Positions 16,503-24,945 of a DNA stretch of 64,000 nucleotides are shown in pieces; the stretch's first letter is position 1; each line of letters starts with the position of its first letter. The notes beneath the pieces are model-generated. The model made no database searches. It saw only the letters and a list, made by a program, of their open reading frames with translations, and was not told where the DNA came from. Location: positions 248,001 through 312,000 of the forward strand of contig VMEE01000052.1 in the NCBI GenBank assembly GCA_009910795.1, in the 5' to 3' direction. This DNA is from Dehalobacter sp. CP. GTDB lineage: Bacteria > Bacillota_B > Desulfitobacteriia > Desulfitobacteriales > Syntrophobotulaceae. Both the position numbers and the translations under genes were made by a program.

Positions 16503-17781
16503 ACAATACGAGCCTATTTCGGCCCGGGGATTAGTCTCTAGAATCAGCGGCCTTTTGGTTGAAGCGGATGGCCCGAGGGCCAGCGTCGGAAAATACTGCC
16601 ATATTATGGCTTCGAACTCCAAAGCGATCCCTGCTGAGGTCGCTGGCTTCAGAGGAACAAAAACACTGCTTATGCCTCTCGGGGAGTTGGAAGGTGTAGC
16701 CCCGGGCGATAAGGTGATCCCCCAGGATGAAACGCTGAATGTCAAAGTCGGGCCTGAATTGCTGGGCAGAATCCTTGACGGACTTGGTCAGCCGCTTGAT
16801 GGCAGACCTTTGAATACGGATCAATCGTACCCACTTCATAATAAGCCACCCAGTGCGCTGTTCAGACCGCGTATTCGTGAGCCTCTTAACGTTGGGGTTA
16901 GAGGCATCGACGGGCTGCTGACAATGGGCAGAGGCCAGAGAATGGGGATATTTGCCGGATCAGGTGTCGGTAAAAGCACCCTTTTGGGGATGATGGCCCG
17001 GAATTCGGAAGCCAATGTGAACGTGATTGCGCTCGTTGGGGAACGCGGACGGGAATTACGGGATTTTATGGAGAAAGACCTTGGAGAAGAGGGTCTATCC
17101 CGGTCTGTGATCGTTGTCGCGACATCCGACCAACCTGCTCTCGTCAGAATGAAAGCCGCCTTCACGGCAACTGCGGTCGCCGAATATTTCCGCGACAAAG
17201 GTAAAAATGTGCTGTTCATGATGGACTCCGTGACCCGTTTCGCGATGGCCCAGCGGGAGATAGGCTTAACAGTCGGAGAACCTCCGGCAACCAGGGGATA
17301 TCCTCCGTCGGTATTTGCCATGCTGCCAAAATTGTTGGAAAGGGTTGGTCTATCCGAAAAAGGCAGTATTACAGGGATCTATACCGTCCTTGTTGACGGT
17401 GATGACCATAATGAACCGATTGCGGATGCTGTAAGGGGAATACTGGACGGCCATATTGTTCTGACCAGGGAACTGGCGTCGAAAAACCATTATCCGTCCA
17501 TCGACATCCTGCAATCCATCAGCCGCTTAATGAGCGATGTTGCGGATCCGCAGGTCAGGGAACTCGCCGGGAAAATCCGGGAGCATCTCGCAGTCTACCA
17601 CGAAGCCAAGGACTTGATTGACATCGGTGCCTATGTGGCGGGAAGCAGCAGTCGGATTGACCAGGCTATCAAGTATCATGAAAAAATATGCGCTTTCGTC
17701 TGTCAGAATACGGATGAAAAATGCTGTTTTGCCGAAATGCTGAGCTTCATGAAAAATGTTTTTGAAGAGGGCGATAAGTGA
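16468..17781 (+). CDS. fliI: Flagellum-specific ATP synthase FliI
   Basis: A 437-residue export ATPase homologous to F1 beta. Walker A (AGSGVGKSTLL) near residue 165, catalytic GERGRELRDF, Walker B NVLFMMDSVTRFAMAQREIG, and the PPATRGYPPSVFAMLPKLLER segment. The C-terminus has an extra Cys cluster (KICAFVCQNTDEKCCFAEM) that looks unusual. The ATG is preceded by AAGGAGGAG inside fliH. It forms a hexamer under the FlhA/FlhB gate and drives substrate unfolding. Confidence 0.96.
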   Translation: MADWKALAQKIEQYEPISARGLVSRISGLLVEADGPRASVGKYCHIMASNSKAIPAEVAGFRGTKTLLMPLGELEGVAPGDKVIPQDETLNVKVGPELLGRILDGLGQPLDGRPLNTDQSYPLHNKPPSALFRPRIREPLNVGVRGIDGLLTMGRGQRMGIFAGSGVGKSTLLGMMARNSEANVNVIALVGERGRELRDFMEKDLGEEGLSRSVIVVATSDQPALVRMKAAFTATAVAEYFRDKGKNVLFMMDSVTRFAMAQREIGLTVGEPPATRGYPPSVFAMLPKLLERVGLSEKGSITGIYTVLVDGDDHNEPIADAVRGILDGHIVLTRELASKNHYPSIDILQSISRLMSDVADPQVRELAGKIREHLAVYHEAKDLIDIGAYVAGSSSRIDQAIKYHEKICAFVCQNTDEKCCFAEMLSFMKNVFEEGDK

Positions 17782-18212
17782 TGCCTTTCAAATTCCGTTT
17801 GGAGGCTTCTCTGCGGCTTGCCGAGCAGGAGATGGACATCGAGCAGGGGTTACTGGCGCAGGAGCTCAGAACGCTGCACAACTTGACTGAACAAAGGGAT
17901 CTCCAAACGCAGCTTTTGAACAAGGCCTTCGAGAAACAAAAAATAGCTTGTCTTGAAGAGCCGCAGACACTGAACCTCTGGCAAAGATACTGTTATGATC
18001 AAAAGAATATTTTGCTGAAGCGAGAAAAAGAAGTCGAAGAACAAAATGTTCGGGTCGAAAAACAAAGGGAAAAGCTGCTGGAATGCCGAATTAAAACAGA
18101 AAAATACAAAAGGCTTAAAGAAAAAAAAATAAGACTTTTTTATATGATAAAATTAAAAAAAGAACAATCTGAGATTGATGAAATTGCCCAGAACCTCAGA
18201 GGCTGGAAATGA
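17781..18212 (+). CDS. fliJ: Flagellar export chaperone/stalk protein FliJ
   Basis: A 143-residue coiled-coil protein reading MPFKFRLEASLRLAEQEMD, rich in Leu/Glu/Lys heptads, with a basic Lys-rich end. FliJ is the gamma-like stalk inserted into the FliI hexamer. The start ATG overlaps the fliI stop (TGATG). Positional and compositional evidence is strong; sequence conservation in FliJ is low. The AT content rises near its 3' end. Confidence 0.85.
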   Translation: MPFKFRLEASLRLAEQEMDIEQGLLAQELRTLHNLTEQRDLQTQLLNKAFEKQKIACLEEPQTLNLWQRYCYDQKNILLKREKEVEEQNVRVEKQREKLLECRIKTEKYKRLKEKKIRLFYMIKLKKEQSEIDEIAQNLRGWK

Positions 18213-18225
18213 CAGGAGGATTGAT

Positions 18226-18441
18226 GTGATTTATTTGACAAGACTGAACAACAAAGAATTTACAATAAACCCCGACTTGATTGAGACGGCGGAGGCTACT
18301 CCCGACACGGTCATTACACTGACCACTGAAAAGAAATACGTCGTCAAAGAATCCATTGATGAGCTCATCGAAAGGATTGCAGAATTTCGAAGACGCTGCC
18401 ATCCAGAATTCAGAGGAGGAACCCGTAGTAATGAAAATTAA
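18226..18441 (+). CDS. flbD: FlbD family flagellar protein
   Basis: A 71-residue protein starting at GTG 18226 behind AGGAGG: MIYLTRLNNKEFTINPDLIE, then TTEKKYVVKESIDELIERI, the whole FlbD family core. Function is poorly known. It usually lies before motA/motB or fliL; here fliL follows with an 11-bp overlap and the mot genes are absent. The last ~10 residues (RGGTRSNEN) extend beyond the usual end over the fliL ribosome site. Confidence 0.88.
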   Translation: MIYLTRLNNKEFTINPDLIETAEATPDTVITLTTEKKYVVKESIDELIERIAEFRRRCHPEFRGGTRSNEN

Positions 18442-18865
18442 AAGAATTATTGTACCCCTTATCTTTATTGTTATCGGAGCAGGGCTTGGCGTAGGCGGCA
18501 CGATTGCTAAAGATAAAATCTTCCCGGGTTCCAGTTCTGGCACCGCACAGGTCGAAAAAGTTACGGAGGAAGTCGGACCGCTGATTGAAATGAAAGACGA
18601 ATTCATGATCAACCTCGACGGAGGTGGAATGGTAAAGACGAATATTGTGCTGGAAGGCGTGAACAAGAAATCTCAAGAGAAGATTACTGCAAAAGAGATA
18701 TTCTTGAGAGACCGTATCATTTCCGTGATTGGTTCGAAAGGAATTGACGATATTCGGACAAATGAAGGACGTGAAAAACTCAAAGAGGAGCTGCTGACCG
18801 AGCTGAATAATGTCTGCGGTGACCAGGTCAAAGAAGTATTGTTCAAAAATTTTATTTATGATTAA
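18431..18865 (+). CDS. fliL: Flagellar basal body-associated protein FliL
   Basis: A 144-residue protein with one N-terminal TM helix (IIVPLIFIVIGAGLGVGG) and a periplasmic-side domain ending ELNNVCGDQVKEVLFKNFIYD, typical of FliL. It associates with the stator and stabilises motor torque. Start ATG 18431; AGAGGAGG lies about 11 nt upstream. Overlaps flbD by 11 bp; fliM follows after 35 bp. Confidence 0.9.
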   Translation: MKIKRIIVPLIFIVIGAGLGVGGTIAKDKIFPGSSSGTAQVEKVTEEVGPLIEMKDEFMINLDGGGMVKTNIVLEGVNKKSQEKITAKEIFLRDRIISVIGSKGIDDIRTNEGREKLKEELLTELNNVCGDQVKEVLFKNFIYD

Positions 18866-18900
18866 CAAATCTCAAATGGTTTAAAAGGAGGAGGGATTGG

Positions 18901-19893
18901 ATGGGTGAAGTATTATCCCAGGCGGAAATCGATGCTTTGCTAAATGCATTATCAGACGGCTCAGTTGATGAAGAAACCATAAAAATGTCCAGCCCTCATA
19001 AAATTAAAGTTTATGATTTTAAAAGGCCCAACAAGTTTTCCAAAGGACAGTTGAACTCCTTGCTGAATATCCATGAAAATTTTTGCCGCTCACTGGCGAC
19101 TTTTCTGGCTGGGAACATGCACACTGCCGTAGATGCCAAAGTGCTGTCTACCGAGCAGGTAACTTATGATGAATTTATCCGTTCTCTGCCCTATCCGACA
19201 ATCCTTGGAATTTTCAGCATGCCGCCGCTGGAAGGAAACGGTCTGCTCGAGCTCAGTCCTTCACTGGCCTTCATTCTGGTGGACAGACTGCTCGGCGGAC
19301 ATGGGATGGAACCGGCCAAAAACCGTGATTTGACGGAAATCGAACGTAAGATTATTGTCAGCCGGCTCAGCAAGATTGTTCAGTTAATGGGGGAAGCCTG
19401 GGCTGAAATTTTTGAAGGTAATCCTCAGCTAATTAATGTGGAGACAAATTCCCAGTTTACCCAGATTGTTGCTTCAAACGAAATGGTGGTTGTTGTGACC
19501 ATGGAGGTGAAGATTGAAGAGCAGTCTGGGATGATCAATGTTTGTCTTCCTTATATTGTTATGAAACCAATTTTAGAAAAATTAAATAATCTGCTGCTGT
19601 TTTCTTCGGGAGGGAAGGTCATATCCCCTGAGGAAAGAGAGTTGATCCGGCAAAAGATTGAATGGGCCAGAGTACCGATGAAAGCCATTATCGGCAAAGC
19701 CCAGATTACCATACAGGATCTGATCAACCTGGAACGGGGGGACGTGATCCCTCTGAATCAGGGCATCAAGGATCCTCTCGCTGTCTACGTCGGAGAATAC
19801 ATCAAATTCAGAGGAATGCCTGGTTTATTCGGAAACAGAATGGCAGTGCAGATTACTGATGTCATTAAAAAAGGGGGGAATGAGGATGGGTAA
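18901..19893 (+). CDS. fliM: Flagellar motor switch protein FliM
   Basis: A 330-residue C-ring protein. It begins MGEVLSQAEIDALLNAL, the conserved CheY-P-binding N-peptide, followed by a CheC-like middle domain (NKFSKGQLNSLLNIHENFCR; GGHGMEP loop) and a C-terminal SpoA domain. Phospho-CheY binding here switches rotation. Preceded by AAAAGGAGGAGGG. The end overlaps fliY by 8 bp. Confidence 0.96.
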   Translation: MGEVLSQAEIDALLNALSDGSVDEETIKMSSPHKIKVYDFKRPNKFSKGQLNSLLNIHENFCRSLATFLAGNMHTAVDAKVLSTEQVTYDEFIRSLPYPTILGIFSMPPLEGNGLLELSPSLAFILVDRLLGGHGMEPAKNRDLTEIERKIIVSRLSKIVQLMGEAWAEIFEGNPQLINVETNSQFTQIVASNEMVVVVTMEVKIEEQSGMINVCLPYIVMKPILEKLNNLLLFSSGGKVISPEERELIRQKIEWARVPMKAIIGKAQITIQDLINLERGDVIPLNQGIKDPLAVYVGEYIKFRGMPGLFGNRMAVQITDVIKKGGNEDG

Positions 19894-21067
19894 CGGAATG
19901 CTTTCGCAGGAGGAGATAGATGCCTTGCTGTCCGGCTCGATGGATATCAATTCCCAAGAGGCCAACGAGCCTGTTTCAGGTAGCAGCCAGACTATTCAGC
20001 TTACCGATATGGAAAAAGACGCCATGGGGGAAATTGCGAATATATCGATGGGGACAGCGGCAACAACTTTATCTCAACTTGTCGGAAAGCGCGTAGAGAT
20101 AACTGCTCCAAAAGTTGACCTGACCACAGCGCAGAAAATATTTGAAGATTATCCTGTGCCGCATGTTCTCATTGATGTCAAATATAAAAAAGGGATTGAA
20201 GGATCCAATATGCTGGTTCTTTCCCGCGAAGACGGTTCCATTATTGTGGATCTGATGATGGGGGGGACCGGCAAGAGTCCGACAAATGAACTATCTGATA
20301 TCCAGTTAAGCGGTATCTCAGAGGCCATGAATCAAATGATGGGATCGGCAGCCACATCCATGTCTACGATGTTCAATTCGGTTGTGGACATCACGCCTCC
20401 CCGCGTCATCGTAGCGGAGGAGGAAAATGAGGTTTATGAGTTAAGCAAGAATCTGAATGCCGATGAACCATTGATCAGAGTTTCTTTTAGAATGATCATA
20501 GAAGGAATCATCGACAGCGTTCTGATTCAGGTGCTCCCGTTTGAAGTTGCCAAAGGCATGGCCGACAGGCTTCTGGGACAGATGTATACCTCGCCGGTAC
20601 AGGAGACAGTGCCGGAGCCCCAATACACTGCACCAGCCATGTCTGTGCAGCCGGAGCCGCAGATACCGAAGTCGCAGGCTCCGCCACCTTCGCCGATGGA
20701 GACAATATGGCAGCCGCCTGTGGATTTCCCTTCCCAGAGGGTTCAACCAACCTTTGTGCAGCCGGCGCAGTTTGCACCGCTTTCTTCGGGGGGGCTCGCA
20801 GGTCTGCCAAGTAATCTGGGACTGATTTATGATGTTCCGCTCCAGGTCAATGTTGAGCTCGGTAAAGCAATAAAAACGATCAAGGAAATCCTGGATTTGG
20901 GTCCCGGATCCGTCGTTGAACTTGACCGCCTGGCAGGCGAGCCGGTCGATATGATTGTTAACGGCAAACTTATCGCCAAGTGCGAGGTTGTCGTAATCAA
21001 CGAGACCTTTGGAATCCGTATCACAGAAATTGTGAATCCAAATGAAAGAATCGACACATTAAACTAG
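19886..21067 (+). CDS. fliY: Flagellar motor switch phosphatase FliY (FliN-domain fusion)
   Basis: A 393-residue protein. The N-peptide MGNGMLSQEEIDALLSGSMD resembles FliM's CheY-binding motif. Two CheC-type phosphatase helices follow: DAMGEIANISMGTAATTL near residue 45 and SGISEAMNQMMGSAATSM near 145. A Pro/Gln-rich linker covers about 230-300, and the C-terminal FliN/SpoA domain about 315-393 (VPLQVNVELGKAIKTIKEIL, GSVVELDRLAGEPVDM). It dephosphorylates CheY-P at the switch and completes the C-ring, as in B. subtilis. Start ATG 19886. Confidence 0.95.
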   Translation: MGNGMLSQEEIDALLSGSMDINSQEANEPVSGSSQTIQLTDMEKDAMGEIANISMGTAATTLSQLVGKRVEITAPKVDLTTAQKIFEDYPVPHVLIDVKYKKGIEGSNMLVLSREDGSIIVDLMMGGTGKSPTNELSDIQLSGISEAMNQMMGSAATSMSTMFNSVVDITPPRVIVAEEENEVYELSKNLNADEPLIRVSFRMIIEGIIDSVLIQVLPFEVAKGMADRLLGQMYTSPVQETVPEPQYTAPAMSVQPEPQIPKSQAPPPSPMETIWQPPVDFPSQRVQPTFVQPAQFAPLSSGGLAGLPSNLGLIYDVPLQVNVELGKAIKTIKEILDLGPGSVVELDRLAGEPVDMIVNGKLIAKCEVVVINETFGIRITEIVNPNERIDTLN

Positions 21068-21084
21068 ATCAAGGAGGAAGAGTA

Positions 21085-21447
21085 GTGGGTAAAACAGTTT
21101 TGCTTGTTGATGACGCTGCATTTATGAGAATGATGCTCAAAGATATCCTGGCCAATAATGGCTATCAGGTTGTCGGTGAGGCAGAAAACGGGATGGTTGG
21201 TGTCGACAAATACATGGAATTGAAACCGGATATCACAGTTATGGACATTACAATGCCCGAAATGGATGGGCTTCAGGCTGTGAAAGAGATCAGAACCAAG
21301 GATCCGCAGGCCAAAGTCATCATGTGTAGTGCAATGGGTCAGCAGGCCATGGTTATTGAAGCTATCCAGTCCGGAGCAAAAGATTTTATTGTCAAACCCT
21401 TCCAAGCGGAAAGAGTACTTGAAGCGATCGCCAAGGCGCTGAAATAG
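21085..21447 (+). CDS. cheY: Chemotaxis response regulator CheY
   Basis: A 120-residue single-domain receiver starting at GTG 21085 behind AAGGAGGAAGAG. Acidic pocket D10/D11 (LLVDDAAF), phospho-acceptor D54 (ITVMDITMPEMDGL), switch Ser in IMCSAMGQ, and Lys in IVKPFQAE. CheA phosphorylates it; CheY-P binds FliM/FliY, and FliY and CheC dephosphorylate it. Lies between fliY and fliO exactly as in B. subtilis. Confidence 0.97.
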   Translation: MGKTVLLVDDAAFMRMMLKDILANNGYQVVGEAENGMVGVDKYMELKPDITVMDITMPEMDGLQAVKEIRTKDPQAKVIMCSAMGQQAMVIEAIQSGAKDFIVKPFQAERVLEAIAKALK

Positions 21448-21449
21448 CC

Positions 21450-21926
21450 ATGAACGGATATGAAAATCAGCCTTATCCGGGTGCTTCAGAAGCTGCAGCA
21501 TCAGCGACAACCGCAACGGAACCTTTTTCCTGGGCCGGTCTGATCGGGATGATTGTCGTCTTTTTGATTATTCTCGCCGTAGCCTTATGGCTGATGAAAC
21601 GTCTGAACCGCTTTTCGGTGCGCAATATTCAATCTCCGTGGGTAAGAGTCCTTGACCGGCAGGTCTTAAACGGCCAACAGACCCTGTATTTGGTCGAAAT
21701 TGCCGGTAAGATTCAGGTGCTTGGCGGGACGGATCATCATATCACAAAGGTGGCCGAGATTGACGATCTTGATGTTGCTGCTGAAATTCTTGAAGAAATT
21801 GCCCGACAACCGCAGGAAAAGATGGACAGATGGATGTCCGGCATCTGGAAGAGGTTAAGAAGGAAGCAAAAGAATGAATCTTTCTCTGCTGAACTTGAGT
21901 ACTATCTCAAGGAGGAGAAAAAATGA
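21450..21926 (+). CDS. fliO: Flagellar biosynthetic protein FliO (FliZ-type)
   Basis: A 158-residue protein with an Ala/Thr-rich N-terminus, one TM helix ([20 protein letters not shown], about residues 27-47) and a FliO-like cytoplasmic domain ([36 protein letters not shown]). It helps FliP assemble into the export gate. The tail is Lys/Glu-rich. Its 3' end overlaps fliP by 4 bp. Confidence 0.87.
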   Translation: MNGYENQPYPGASEAAASATTATEPFSWAGLIGMIVVFLIILAVALWLMKRLNRFSVRNIQSPWVRVLDRQVLNGQQTLYLVEIAGKIQVLGGTDHHITKVAEIDDLDVAAEILEEIARQPQEKMDRWMSGIWKRLRRKQKNESFSAELEYYLKEEKK

Positions 21927-22573
21927 ACATAACACTTGATGTAGGGCAGACTGGCTCAGCAGTTCAGATCCTTTTACTTGTTACTGTCCTTTCCTTTGCA
22001 CCGGCTATTCTGGTATTAATGACTTCTTTCACCCGGATTGTTGTCGTTTTATCTTTTGTCCGTAATGCGCTGGGAACACAAACGCTGCCTCCTACCCAAG
22101 TCATTATCGGACTTTCCTTATTTCTTACTTTTTTTGTCATGATGCCAACGTTCAACGAAATCAATACCAATGCGCTTCAGCCTTACCTGCAAAGCCAGAT
22201 AACGAAGGAGGAAGCCCTGGACAAAGCCCAACAGCCGTTGCGAACGTTTATGTTTAAACAAACCAGGGAAAAAGATCTGGCGTTGTTTGTGAATATGGCA
22301 AAAATTGAGCAGCCCAAAACGTATGGGGATATCCCGACGTATGTTTTAATCCCGGCTTTTGTCATTAGTGAATTAAAGACGGCTTTCCAGATGGGTTTTG
22401 CGATTTTTATTCCTTTTATTATTATCGATATGGTTGTATCGAGTACGCTGATGTCGATGGGGATGATGATGCTGCCTCCGATGATGATTTCCCTGCCGTT
22501 CAAGATATTACTGTTTGTTCTGGTTGACGGATGGTCATTGGTGGTGAAGTCTCTGGTTTCAAGTTTCAGTTAA
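21923..22573 (+). CDS. fliP: Flagellar export gate protein FliP
   Basis: A 216-residue polytopic protein with the FliP signatures [20 protein letters not shown] and [18 protein letters not shown], and a C-terminal [20 protein letters not shown] hairpin. Five FliP subunits with FliQ and FliR form the export pore. The N-terminus begins directly with a short periplasmic segment and lacks the extended cleaved leader seen in some proteobacterial FliPs. Preceded by AAGGAGGAG. Confidence 0.96.
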   Translation: MNITLDVGQTGSAVQILLLVTVLSFAPAILVLMTSFTRIVVVLSFVRNALGTQTLPPTQVIIGLSLFLTFFVMMPTFNEINTNALQPYLQSQITKEEALDKAQQPLRTFMFKQTREKDLALFVNMAKIEQPKTYGDIPTYVLIPAFVISELKTAFQMGFAIFIPFIIIDMVVSSTLMSMGMMMLPPMMISLPFKILLFVLVDGWSLVVKSLVSSFS

Positions 22574-22609
22574 ATGGATTTCCAAGAAATTTGCCAGAGG
22601 TGAAACGGA

Positions 22610-22882
22610 ATGTCTGAAAATCAAATTCTTGCTATGGCCAAAGAAGCAATAGCGATAGCAGTCATTGTTGGCGGACCGGTCCTGGCGGTAAGCCTGCTTA
22701 TCGGTCTTATTGTGAGTATTTTTCAGGCAATGACGCAAATACAGGAGCAAACGCTGTCCTTTATTCCAAAATTATTGGGAGTTGCCGTGATTCTGCTTAT
22801 CTTGGGCCCCTGGATGCTAAATGTCATGACCACTTACACGGCAACGCTCTTTACTGAGATTGCCACATATGCCCGGTATTAA
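22610..22882 (+). CDS. fliQ: Flagellar export gate protein FliQ
   Basis: A 90-residue, two-TM-helix protein: ILAMAKEAIAIAVIVGGPVL, then VSIFQAMTQIQEQTLSFIPK, the invariant FliQ core, and LGVAVILLILGPWML. A component of the FliPQR export gate. Ribosome site AGAGGTG upstream. Normal length and order between fliP and fliR. Confidence 0.95.
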   Translation: MSENQILAMAKEAIAIAVIVGGPVLAVSLLIGLIVSIFQAMTQIQEQTLSFIPKLLGVAVILLILGPWMLNVMTTYTATLFTEIATYARY

Positions 22883-22906
22883 AAGCAGCCCAATGGAGGA
22901 AGCAAT

Positions 22907-23686
22907 TTGAACCTGTCTGATTACTTACAGTGGAATCTTACTTTATTCATGCTTATCTTTTCCCGCTGGGCAGGAATGGTCATGCTTGCTCCGGTGTTCG
23001 GCGCAAAAGGCGTTCCGGCGATGATAAGACTTGGTCTCGCCGCAGGACTGTCCTTTGTAGTATACCCACTGATTCAAGCCCAAAACCCTGTCATACCGAA
23101 TGAATTGCTCCCTTTGATTGGGATACTGGTGAAGGAGACGCTTCTGGGCCTTACGATAGGATTCATTATCAACTTGCTTTCCATGGTCATGCAGGGAGCT
23201 GGGCAGCTGATTGATTTTCAACTCGGGTTTATGACTGGGAATGTTGTCGATCCGATCAACGGTATGCAAAGTCCGATGACGGGAAGTTTCCTGGCTATGA
23301 TTGCAACGATGCTGCTTCTGGCCACAAACTCCCATTACTATATCATCGCTGCGGTGACCAAAAGTTATGAGTTTCTGCCGATTAATCCTGTCGGGGTGAA
23401 CTATGGCGCAGAATTTTTTATTGAAATTACCGGGAAGGTCTTAAGTTTATCGCTGCAGATTGCAATGCCGGTCTTTGGCGCCATATTACTGGCGGATGTC
23501 GGTGTCGGCCTTTTAGCGAAGATCGTACCGCAGCTGAATATGTTTTCCGTGATATTCCCGGTAAAGATCATTTTTGGCTTGGCCATGCTGTATTTGATGA
23601 TTGCTTTCTTTGGAGATACGGTATCCAGAGTTTTCGATATTACGATGCAGTGGATTTTTGAACTGTTCAGGGGGTGGAGTGTATAG
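22907..23686 (+). CDS. fliR: Flagellar export gate protein FliR
   Basis: A 259-residue polytopic protein starting at TTG 22907 behind TGGAGGAAGC. It shows FSRWAGMVMLAPVFGAKGVP and DFQLGFMTGNVVDPINGMQS, the characteristic cytoplasmic loop, with at least six TM segments. It closes the FliPQR export gate and contacts FlhB. Its 3' end overlaps the flhB start by 13 bp. Confidence 0.95.
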   Translation: MNLSDYLQWNLTLFMLIFSRWAGMVMLAPVFGAKGVPAMIRLGLAAGLSFVVYPLIQAQNPVIPNELLPLIGILVKETLLGLTIGFIINLLSMVMQGAGQLIDFQLGFMTGNVVDPINGMQSPMTGSFLAMIATMLLLATNSHYYIIAAVTKSYEFLPINPVGVNYGAEFFIEITGKVLSLSLQIAMPVFGAILLADVGVGLLAKIVPQLNMFSVIFPVKIIFGLAMLYLMIAFFGDTVSRVFDITMQWIFELFRGWSV

Positions 23687-24741
23687 CTGAGAAAAGGTTC
23701 CCGGCGACTCCCAAGAAAAAGCAGGACGCTCGTAAAAAAGGCCAGATACTTAAAAGTCAGGAACTGACTTCGGCGGTAATGCTTCTGGCAATTATCGGTT
23801 TGCTGAAAATATGGCTGCCATATGTGTTTCAAAGGTTAGCTAACATTTTTACGTATACAGCAACTCTCTCCGTGGACTGGAATATTCAGTCCCTCTGGAA
23901 GGTTGTCATCGATGTTTCCTGGCAGTGCCTGCTGATCCTGGCTCCGGTATTTGCTGCCGCGCTGGTGATCGCCTTTGCCGTAAATTTTCTGCAAACGGGG
24001 CCGGTGTTCATTACCGAGCCTATGATCCCGAAATTCTCAAGAATGAGTCCTGTTGAAGGGGTCAAAAGAATGTTTGGTCTAAAGGCCCTGGTCAATTTGG
24101 TTAAGTCCTTGTTCAAAGTGCTGGTGATTGGTTATTTTCTTATCGATGTCATTCGAAAAAACATCGATGTATTTTCGGCACTGCAAGGAGCAGAAGTTGG
24201 TCAGTCCCTCATTTTCCTAAGCGGGTTGTTGTTTGAAATGGCCTGGAAAATAGCGCTGGCCTTTCTGGTTATTGCATTTGCCGATTTCCTTTATCAATGG
24301 TGGGACTATGAGAAAAATCTCAGAATGTCCCAGGAAGAAATCAAAGAAGAATATAAACAGACTGAGGGAGATCCGCTCATTAAGAGCCAGATTAAGAAAC
24401 GCCAGCGCATGATGGCCATGCGCAGAATGATGGAGGATCTCAAGCAGGCCGATGTCGTTATTACGAACCCGACACATTATGCAGTCGCCCTAAAGTATGA
24501 TACAGCCAAATATCCTGCTCCCTATGTCGTTGCCAAAGGGCAGAATGAAATGGCTTTAAGAATCAGGGTGGTTGCCGAAAAAAACAATATTGTGATTATG
24601 GAAAACAAGCCTTTGGCCAGATCGCTTTATTCCCAGGTTGAGCTTGGGCAGTCCGTGCCAAGGGAACTATACAAGGCAGTCGCCGAAGTCCTCGCGTTTG
24701 TCTTCCGTCTCAACAAAAAGAGACGGTCCTATTCCGCGTAG
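23674..24741 (+). CDS. flhB: Flagellar export switch protein FlhB
   Basis: A 355-residue protein starting at GTG 23674 inside fliR. It begins MECIAEKRFPATPKKKQDAR, the classic Arg/Lys-rich FlhB start. Four TM helices follow, and the cytoplasmic domain has the autocleavage site NPTH (ITNPTHYAVALKYD) near residue 265. FlhB changes export from rod/hook to filament substrates together with FliK. A 204-bp spacer with a palindromic repeat separates it from flhA. Confidence 0.95.
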   Translation: MECIAEKRFPATPKKKQDARKKGQILKSQELTSAVMLLAIIGLLKIWLPYVFQRLANIFTYTATLSVDWNIQSLWKVVIDVSWQCLLILAPVFAAALVIAFAVNFLQTGPVFITEPMIPKFSRMSPVEGVKRMFGLKALVNLVKSLFKVLVIGYFLIDVIRKNIDVFSALQGAEVGQSLIFLSGLLFEMAWKIALAFLVIAFADFLYQWWDYEKNLRMSQEEIKEEYKQTEGDPLIKSQIKKRQRMMAMRRMMEDLKQADVVITNPTHYAVALKYDTAKYPAPYVVAKGQNEMALRIRVVAEKNNIVIMENKPLARSLYSQVELGQSVPRELYKAVAEVLAFVFRLNKKRRSYSA

Positions 24742-24769
24742 AGGAGCTGGTACCATTATGTTAGGGCAA

Positions 24770-24853
24770 GTCTGCGTGCCACGGATGGCAAGGAGCGATG
24801 CGTCAAGGAGGACGCAACGACCGAAAGCGGCTATATATTGCGGAGACCTACCC
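24770..24853 (+). repeat. Degenerate copy of structured palindromic repeat (copy C) between flhB and flhA
   Basis: An 84-bp imperfect palindrome. Its ends GTCTGCGTGCC and GCGGAGACCTACCC match the ends of the repeats at 60.1-60.5 kb, including the asymmetric flank GACCTACCCGAAA found also at 60444-60456. The central hairpin TGCGTC-AAGGAG-GACGCA (24799-24816) corresponds to the 6-nt-loop hairpin of the other copies. It lacks the TCCGC/GCGGA side hairpin, so it is a shortened copy. It lies inside the flagellar operon without an obvious T-run. Confidence 0.7.
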
Positions 24854-24945
24854 GAAAAGCGATTTTTCTTTAACCAATGGTTTAATAGATATTGAAGTAT
24901 CATCATCGCAAAACACTGAATTAAGAAACAGGAGGATACTGCATC

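Noticed and set aside
24638..24895. 85-codon frame across the flhB end and the repeat
   Set aside because: It reads out of frame through flhB and then through the palindromic repeat; composition is not protein-like.
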